Both the position numbers and the translations under genes were made by a program. Shown here piece after piece: positions 13,830 through 19,075 of a stretch of DNA of 19,075 nt. Each line of letters starts with the position of its first letter. Within the stretch, counting starts at the first letter, position 1. The stretch is from assembly GCA_900554895.1 (NCBI GenBank), contig USIX01000025.1:1-19075 (forward strand). Direction: 5' to 3'. The notes under the pieces are model-generated. The model did no database searches and was not told where the DNA came from. It was given only the letters and a program-made list of their open reading frames with translations. The stretch comes from an uncultured Megamonas sp. (GTDB lineage Bacteria; Bacillota; Negativicutes; Selenomonadales; Selenomonadaceae).

Positions 13830-15893
13830 ATGGATATTAGACAGAATGTACAGTATTTAAAGGGTGTCGGGCCGAAAAAAGGACAGGCTTTGAAGAAAAT
13901 CGGCATTGAGACCATATATGATTTAAGCACGTATTATCCGCGCCGATATGAGGATTTGAGCAGTTTGCAGACAATAGGCAGTCTGAAAGCGGGCGAAACG
14001 GCCAATATTCAGGGAAAAATCGTGGCAATAGCTGACAGAAATACACGGCGCGGCTTAAAACTGCTGACAGTGATGATAAATGACGATACAGGCTGTATAC
14101 AGATAAATTTTTTCAATCAGGATTATTTGAAGAAAAAATTCAAGCAGGGAATGCGTCTGTTTGTGCACGGCAAAATCGGGTATGCTTACGGCGGTTATGG
14201 GCAGCTTGCTGTAACGCAGCTGATATCTTTTGATACAGAAAATGATAAAGAGACGGAAAATCATTATGCTTTTATGCCGGTATACACACTGCCTGATTAT
14301 ATTAAGCCGAAAGATTTTCGCAATCTGATAGAACAGGTAATAAAGACGGATACGGATTTTAAAGATATTGTGCCGGAGTTTATCCGTACTAAATATCAGC
14401 TTTTGCCGAAAAAAAAAGCCGTCAGTAAAATTCATTTTCCGCAAAATGGAAAAGAGTTGGAAGAAGCAAGGCGCAGCCTTATTTTTGAGGAACTGTTCAG
14501 TATACAGGCAGGATTATTGTTATTGAAAAAACAGCATACAGGCAGAAATAAAGGCATAAAGTTTTTGCCCAGCAGTAAAATGGTGAAAGCGGTATTTAAT
14601 GCTATTCCGTTCGAATTGACGGCAGAGCAGCAAAAAGTCTGGCAGGAAATATGCCGAGATATGCAGTCGGATAAGCAGATGCAGCGGCTTGTACAGGGTG
14701 ATGTCGGCTCAGGAAAAACGGTAATTGCTATTTTGGCACTGGTTAAAGCGGTGGAAAACGGTTATCAGGGAGCGATGATGGCACCGACGGAAATACTTGC
14801 CATTCAGCATTTTGATAAGATAAAATCTTTATTGGAGCCGCTAGGAATTAATGTAGCGATTTTAACGGGCAGTTTAAAGGCAAAACAAAGGCGCAATACA
14901 GTAGAAGGTCTGGCAGACGGAACGGTTGACATTGTAATCGGCACGCATGCACTTATTCAGGATAATATTATTTTTAAAAATCTGGGAATTGTTGTAACGG
15001 ATGAACAGCATCGTTTCGGTGTAAATCAGCGTGCTAAACTGGAAAACAAAGGCATGGATTTTCTTCCGGATGTGCTGGTTATGACGGCAACGCCGATACC
15101 GCGAACGATGACGCTTACCGTTTACGGGGATTTAGACGTATCGTTTATTCGTCAGTTGCCGCCGGGCAGAAAACCGATACGGACTTTTGTGCGTATGCCG
15201 GACAGACGCGAGCTTATTTATAAATTCGTGCGCGGTGAAGTGACAAAAGGCAGACAGGCATATGTAGTATGTCCGCTAATTGAAGAAAGTGAAAACAGTG
15301 ATGCCGTTTCAGTAGAAATGATTTATGATGAATTGACATCAGGCTATCTGTACGGAATAAGGTGCGCACTTTTGCATGGCAAATTATCGTCAAAAGATAA
15401 AGAGCAGCTTTTATATGATTTTCTGGCAGGAAAAATAGACGTATTGATTTCCACTACCGTCATTGAAGTAGGGGTAAATGTACCGAATGCCAGTATAATG
15501 GTCATTGAGGGAGCGGAACGGTTCGGTTTGGCGCAGCTTCATCAGTTGCGCGGTCGTATAGGCAGAGGAGAGTTCGCATCGTATTGTATTTTGGTCAATC
15601 GCGGACGAAAGGCAAATTCATTGGAACGGCTGCATCTTATGGAGAAAATTTCCGACGGTTTTGTGCTGGCGGAAGAAGATTTGCGTCTGCGTGGTCCGGG
15701 ACAATTTTTCGGCTCTATGCAGCACGGTCTGCCGGATTTAAAAATCGCTGATGTATTGAATGATGTAAATGTATTGATAACAGCACGGAAGGAAGCCCAG
15801 AGAGCTTTGGATTTCGGTATTGATAAAAATTCGCTTGTTGAACTTTTGCAAATGCAGTATAAAGATAAATTTATAAGAATAGCCGATATTTAG
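13830..15893 (+). CDS. recG: ATP-dependent DNA helicase RecG
   Basis: 687-aa monomeric helicase that remodels stalled replication forks and Holliday junctions. The N-terminal wedge/OB region (about residues 1-200) includes YLKGVGPKKG and TYYPRRYED. The helicase core has Walker A GDVGSGKT (290-297), GTHALIQ (371-377), Walker B DEQH followed by RFG (391-397), MTATPIPRT (motif III), the PPGRKPI linker, and motif VI QLHQLRGRIGRG (about 568-579). Near the end GPGQFFGSMQHGLPDL is the RecG-typical wedge-contact segment. The ATG at 13830 is preferred to an in-frame GTG at 13821 because AAGGTG at 13818-13823 overlaps the GTG and gives normal spacing to the ATG. The TVP38-like gene follows after 11 bases, so the two are probably co-transcribed. 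Confidence 0.97.
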   Translation: MDIRQNVQYLKGVGPKKGQALKKIGIETIYDLSTYYPRRYEDLSSLQTIGSLKAGETANIQGKIVAIADRNTRRGLKLLTVMINDDTGCIQINFFNQDYLKKKFKQGMRLFVHGKIGYAYGGYGQLAVTQLISFDTENDKETENHYAFMPVYTLPDYIKPKDFRNLIEQVIKTDTDFKDIVPEFIRTKYQLLPKKKAVSKIHFPQNGKELEEARRSLIFEELFSIQAGLLLLKKQHTGRNKGIKFLPSSKMVKAVFNAIPFELTAEQQKVWQEICRDMQSDKQMQRLVQGDVGSGKTVIAILALVKAVENGYQGAMMAPTEILAIQHFDKIKSLLEPLGINVAILTGSLKAKQRRNTVEGLADGTVDIVIGTHALIQDNIIFKNLGIVVTDEQHRFGVNQRAKLENKGMDFLPDVLVMTATPIPRTMTLTVYGDLDVSFIRQLPPGRKPIRTFVRMPDRRELIYKFVRGEVTKGRQAYVVCPLIEESENSDAVSVEMIYDELTSGYLYGIRCALLHGKLSSKDKEQLLYDFLAGKIDVLISTTVIEVGVNVPNASIMVIEGAERFGLAQLHQLRGRIGRGEFASYCILVNRGRKANSLERLHLMEKISDGFVLAEEDLRLRGPGQFFGSMQHGLPDLKIADVLNDVNVLITARKEAQRALDFGIDKNSLVELLQMQYKDKFIRIADI

Positions 15894-15904
15894 GAAGGAA
15901 AAAA

Positions 15905-16588
15905 ATGAGTAAAGAAAATAGTGTAAAAGTAGTGACTCTAGTAATATTCATAGCAGTATTGGGATTGATTCATATATTAAATCCTGATTTTTACGGTGAT
16001 TTTTGGCATATAGCTACCAGCGGCAATATGCAGGAAACAGTTGCTTATATAGATTCGTTTGGCGCGTGGGCAATGGTGTTCAGTTTTTTACTGGATGTAC
16101 TCATTAATGCACTGGGTTTTTTGCCGTCAATATTTGTTTCGACTGCTAATGGTTTGCTGTTCGGTATAGTGCCGGGCATAATCATATCGTGGCTGGCGGA
16201 AACGACAGGTGTAATCATTTCTTTTGTATTGATGAGAACAATTTTGCGTTCGACGGCGGAAAAATTGATTGCCAAGTCAAAATATCTGCAGAAAGCGGAT
16301 GATTTCAGCGGCAGAAACGGTTTTAAAATAATGCTTATTCTGCGCGCCATGCCGTATTTTCCCTCAGGAATTTTGACGGCTTTAGGAGCTGTCAGCAGAA
16401 TAAGCCTCAAAGACTATGCTCTCGCCAATCTAATCGGAAAATTTCCGTCAACCTCGCTTGAAGTGGTAATCGGTCATGATGTTGTAAACTATCAGCAGAA
16501 TTTAGACCGATTGATGATTGTAATTGTGTTAGTATGTATTATTTACGGTGCAATATGGTACTATCACAGAAGAATGGAGAAAAAATAA
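15905..16588 (+). CDS. TVP38/TMEM64 family (DedA-like) inner-membrane protein
   Basis: 227-aa integral membrane protein. A first hydrophobic helix (about 8-26) and a periplasmic-type stretch precede the VTT-domain core: VFSFLLDVLINALGFLPSIF, then NGLLFGIVPGIIISWLAE and ISFVLMRTIL. The conserved re-entrant segment ILRAMPYFPSGILTALGAVS follows, then ISLKDYALANLIGKFPSTSLE, a last membrane helix (about 203-221) and a basic tail (YYHRRMEKK). The family is related to DedA scramblase/flippase-type proteins; its substrate in bacteria is not firmly known. RBS AAGGAA is close to the ATG. It lies 11 bases after recG, and the pairing gives no functional clue. Confidence 0.85.
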   Translation: MSKENSVKVVTLVIFIAVLGLIHILNPDFYGDFWHIATSGNMQETVAYIDSFGAWAMVFSFLLDVLINALGFLPSIFVSTANGLLFGIVPGIIISWLAETTGVIISFVLMRTILRSTAEKLIAKSKYLQKADDFSGRNGFKIMLILRAMPYFPSGILTALGAVSRISLKDYALANLIGKFPSTSLEVVIGHDVVNYQQNLDRLMIVIVLVCIIYGAIWYYHRRMEKK

Positions 16589-16636
16589 AAGACAAAAGTG
16601 CGTATTTTAAGAAATATATTGCTTTTAAAGTCTTTT
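16587..16636 (+). terminator. Weak imperfect hairpin after the TVP38-family gene
   Basis: AAAAGAC (16587-16593) and GTCTTTT (16630-16636) pair, with GCTTTT (16621-16626) able to add pairs against AAAAGTGC. The loop is long and the T-tract short, so termination would be partial. Confidence 0.35.
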
Positions 16637-16651
16637 CACAGTATAATATTG

Positions 16652-16681
16652 TTCATAGTTATAAAAAATATATATTATAAT
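16652..16681 (+). promoter_or_regulatory. Putative dapB-asd promoter
   Basis: TTCATA (16652-16657), 18 bases, then a perfect TATAAT (16676-16681), about 30 bases ahead of the dapB TTG start. No lysine riboswitch-like structure fits in the short leader. Confidence 0.45.
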
Positions 16682-16712
16682 AGAAGATAAATGGACAGGG
16701 AGTTGAAGAGTT

Positions 16713-17507
16713 TTGATTAAAGTTATTGTAAACGGTGCTCACGGCCGTATGGGCAGTACCGTTGTAAATGCCGTTGTGAACGACAGCGAGCTGGAACTTG
16801 TCGGAGCAGTTGATATTGTTGGCGGTATGGACGCAGGCGATAAGGCAGGCTGCGGCAAGACTGGCATTATAATTTCTACGGATTTGCAGAAAACGATAGA
16901 TGAAGTGAAACCGGATGTAATGGTGGATTTCACTCAGCCGAGCGTAGTATTCAATACAGCAAGCATAGCGCTTAAAAATAAAGTTCGTCCCGTTATCGGC
17001 ACAACCGGTCTTACAGAAGAACAGAAAGCACAGCTTGATAAATTGGGCAGGGAAAATGATACACCGTGCTTTATTGCGGCAAATTTTGCTATCGGCGCGG
17101 TTCTGATGATGAAAATGGCGGTAGAAGCTGCAAAATATATGCCGGAAGTGGAAATTATCGAACTGCATCATGATAATAAATTAGATGCTCCGTCCGGTAC
17201 GGCTCTTGTTACGGCAGAGATGATAAAACAGGTTCGTGAAAGCCATAAACAAGGACACGTAGATGAAAAGGAAAAGCTTACAGGTGCAAGAGGTGCCGAA
17301 TATGACGGCATGAGAATTCACAGTGTAAGATTGCCGGGCTATGTAGCTCATCAGGAAGTAATATTCGGCGGACTCGGTCAGACACTGACCATTCGTCATG
17401 ACTCTATTGACAGAACTTCTTTCATGCCGGGCGTTGTTCTTGCCTGCAAGAAAATCATGGGTCTTGATGCTGGTCTTACCTGTAATTTAGATAAAATTAT
17501 GGATTGA
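16713..17507 (+). CDS. dapB: 4-hydroxy-tetrahydrodipicolinate reductase (DapB)
   Basis: 264-aa cytoplasmic enzyme reducing 4-hydroxy-tetrahydrodipicolinate with NAD(P)H in the diaminopimelate/lysine pathway. The nucleotide-binding motif NGAHGRMG is at residues 7-14, VDFTQPS at 71-77, and IGTTGLTEEQ near 95-104. The catalytic signature ELHHDNKLDAPSGTA is at 150-164 with the His pair and Lys156. VRLPGYVAHQEVIFGG, seen further on, is typical of the C-terminal domain. The start is TTG, about 10 bases after AGGGAG. The length is standard. asd follows closely (about 29 bases), forming a small aspartate-pathway operon. Confidence 0.97.
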   Translation: MIKVIVNGAHGRMGSTVVNAVVNDSELELVGAVDIVGGMDAGDKAGCGKTGIIISTDLQKTIDEVKPDVMVDFTQPSVVFNTASIALKNKVRPVIGTTGLTEEQKAQLDKLGRENDTPCFIAANFAIGAVLMMKMAVEAAKYMPEVEIIELHHDNKLDAPSGTALVTAEMIKQVRESHKQGHVDEKEKLTGARGAEYDGMRIHSVRLPGYVAHQEVIFGGLGQTLTIRHDSIDRTSFMPGVVLACKKIMGLDAGLTCNLDKIMD

Positions 17508-17536
17508 TAAATTAAAATATTGGAGTAGTGATTTTA

Positions 17537-18571
17537 GTGAAAAAATATAATGTAGCAATTCTCGGTGCTACCGGCGCTGTAGGTCAGGAATTTTTAAATC
17601 TTATTGAAGAACGCAACTTTCCGTTTAATGAATTAAAACTGTTAGCTTCTTACCGTTCCGCCGGTAAAAAAATTCAGTTTATGGGCAAGGAATATACGGT
17701 AGAAGAAGCAACACATGAGTCCTTCAAAGATGTGGATATTGCACTTTTCGCCGGCGGTGCTGCCAGCAAGACTTTTGCTAAATCCGCAGTAGAAGCAGGT
17801 GCCGTTGTTATCGATAATTCCAGCGCATTTCGCATGGACCCGGAAGTTCCGCTCGTTGTACCGGAAGTAAATCCGCAGGCAATCGCCCGTCATAAAGGGA
17901 TTATTGCCAATCCGAACTGTTCGACTATCATTATGGTAATGGCACTTAAACCGATTTATGATTTGGCGAAAATCAAACGCATCGTTGTATCTACTTACCA
18001 GGCTGTTTCCGGCGGCGGTAAAGAAGCTATGGCGGAACTTGAAACTCAGGTTAAAGCTATAGTGGAAGGAAAAGAAGTGGTGGCAAATATTTTGCCGGGT
18101 GCATCTCTTCCGAAACATTATCAGATTGCCTTCAATTTAATTCCGCAGATTGATGTGTTCCAGGATAATCTTTATACTAAAGAAGAAATGAAGATGATTA
18201 ATGAAACGCATAAAATCATGGAAGACGATAATATTGGCATTACGGCAACAACAATCCGCGTGCCGGTATACCGCAGTCATGCCGAATCCATCAATATCGA
18301 ATTGGAAAAAGAAGTCAGCCTCGATGCTGTAAAAGAAGCACTCGATAAATTCGACGGCGTAACCGTTCAGGATAATCCTGCCGAAATGGAATATCCGATG
18401 CCGCTCATGACTTCCGGTAAAAACGACGTATACGTAGGACGTATCCGCAAGGATTATTCTGTAGCAAACGCATTAAACCTCTGGGTATGCGGTGACCAAA
18501 TCAGAAAAGGTGCGGCACTCAACGCACTTCAGATTGCTGAATACATGATTGAACATGATATGATAAAATAA
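17537..18571 (+). CDS. asd: Aspartate-semialdehyde dehydrogenase (Asd)
   Basis: 344-aa enzyme making aspartate semialdehyde from aspartyl phosphate with NADPH, the branch point to lysine/diaminopimelate, threonine and methionine. The Rossmann motif GATGAVGQ starts at residue 10, NPNCST carries the catalytic Cys128, QAVSGGGKEAM starts at 155, and RVPVYRSH (241-248) ends in the catalytic His. NLWVCGDQIRKGAALNA near the end is the usual NADP-side motif. The start at GTG 17537 is preferred over an in-frame GTG at 17528 because GGAG at 17522-17525 is 11 bases away from the former but only 2 from the latter. It is the second gene of the dapB-asd pair, with a strong terminator downstream. Confidence 0.96.
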   Translation: MKKYNVAILGATGAVGQEFLNLIEERNFPFNELKLLASYRSAGKKIQFMGKEYTVEEATHESFKDVDIALFAGGAASKTFAKSAVEAGAVVIDNSSAFRMDPEVPLVVPEVNPQAIARHKGIIANPNCSTIIMVMALKPIYDLAKIKRIVVSTYQAVSGGGKEAMAELETQVKAIVEGKEVVANILPGASLPKHYQIAFNLIPQIDVFQDNLYTKEEMKMINETHKIMEDDNIGITATTIRVPVYRSHAESINIELEKEVSLDAVKEALDKFDGVTVQDNPAEMEYPMPLMTSGKNDVYVGRIRKDYSVANALNLWVCGDQIRKGAALNALQIAEYMIEHDMIK

Positions 18572-18580
18572 TAAATAACA

Positions 18581-18620
18581 AAAAAGCAGTTCACTAATAA
18601 AAACAGGAACTGCTTTTTTT
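18581..18620 (+). terminator. Intrinsic terminator of dapB-asd
   Basis: GCAGTTC (18586-18592) pairs with GAACTGC (18607-18613) and is followed by seven T. An A-run in front of the stem extends pairing and would let it work on the minus strand too. Confidence 0.9.
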
Positions 18621-18637
18621 ATAAATTTCTATTTATT

Positions 18638-19066
18638 GTTCATTTTTCTTTTGAAAGGTCAAAAGAAAAACGAACCAAAAAGAAAAAACCTTTTTTAACG
18701 TTTCGCTTACGCTGCACTGGGCAAGCCTTCGAAGCTCTTTTATAAATCCAGTCTGTACAACGACTTGAAACGTTTGGAATTTGGCTCGTGCCTTCTGATT
18801 ACAGCAGGAACGCAATTTGAGCTGTTGACATTGTATTTTGCTGGTCATGCCAAAACTTCCATCCATATTAGAGCATTTTCACGGTAGCTTCAGCTATTAA
18901 AAAGAAAAAAATTTAGATGTGTTTTTAGTTTAAATGTTTGAGCGTAAGCGAGTTTTTAAACGTTATATCTAAATTTTTTTCTTTTTAAAGTGAAAATCTC
19001 TTATGGGCTACGAAATGAAGAGTTTCTTTTTCGGCAACTTTTCTTTGTATTCAAAGAAAAATTGCC
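18638..19066. repeat. Structured non-coding element, probable dispersed repeat
   Basis: About 430 bases with no credible gene. It is bounded by two hairpins of the same design: 18638-18654 with 18659-18675 (16 of 17 pairs, 4-base loop) and 19033-19047 with 19052-19066 (14 of 15 pairs, 4-base loop); both contain a TTTTCTTT-type arm and one internal mismatch. In between is a very strong hairpin: 18897-18918 and 18967-18988 are perfect 22-base reverse complements, with GTTTAAA (18928-18934) and TTTAAAC (18955-18961) pairing inside. Outside it ATTTTCAC (about 18875-18882) and GTGAAAAT (18990-18997) also pair. AGCGTAAGCG (18941-18950) recurs in reverse complement at 18704-18713. Such multi-hairpin units are typical of dispersed intergenic repeats; copy number cannot be judged from one window. 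Confidence 0.6.
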
Positions 19067-19075
19067 CGGCGCAAT

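Noticed and set aside
16659..17171. 170-aa minus-strand frame opposite dapB
   Set aside because: Cys/His/Phe-rich composition typical of the antisense of a conserved gene; dapB on the other strand is unmistakable.
17642..18118. 158-aa minus-strand frame opposite asd
   Set aside because: Antisense shadow of asd, with no RBS and no family resemblance.
18633..18866. 77-aa minus-strand open frame ending in a Phe-rich, Lys-rich tail
   Set aside because: It lies in the structured repeat, reads through its hairpin arms, has no RBS or recognisable domain, and its composition follows the A/T-rich stems. Best seen as a spurious frame.

Overview
The window looks like a chromosomal segment of a diderm Firmicute (Negativicutes, Selenomonadales-like; the genus is not resolved). 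The supporting signs are moderately AT-rich DNA, Firmicutes-style AAGGAGG ribosome binding sites with many TTG/GTG starts, an outer-membrane beta-barrel protein with a C-terminal Phe, and a Tat-exported protein.

Layout. 1-1778 is the tail of one nickel/peptide-type ABC transporter operon: two ATPases, the first without a recognisable start at the window edge. 1865-2766 is a LysR-type regulator broken by a one-base frameshift. 2869-10385 is a compact operon of a NikA-type binding lipoprotein, permeases NikB and NikC, ATPases NikD and NikE, then an outer-membrane porin-like protein and a MATE exporter. Its members overlap or lie 15-61 bases apart. The intended job appears to be uptake of nickel, or a nickel-chelate, across both membranes of a diderm cell. 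The porin and MATE are unusual partners for nik genes.

10386-11815 is an accessory stretch. It holds a decayed TnpB (IS200/IS605-type) remnant, a TetR-type regulator, and an orphan promoter-to-terminator interval that could make a small RNA with anti-Shine-Dalgarno motifs. On the minus strand follow a Tat-exported HD-domain protein (11816-12970) and a secreted copper amine oxidase-N-like (stalk) domain protein (13177-13653).

13830-18571 is housekeeping on the plus strand: recG, a TVP38/TMEM64 membrane protein, then dapB and asd of the lysine/diaminopimelate pathway. After the asd terminator, 18638-19066 is a non-coding, strongly structured element bounded by two similar hairpins, probably a dispersed repeat. 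No tRNA, rRNA, CRISPR array or recognisable riboswitch was seen.

The most notable points are the exported HD protein, the candidate C-rich small RNA, the NikA pocket that keeps nearly all known residues but has Tyr for the metal-ligating His, the porin in a nik operon, and the structured repeat at the right end.
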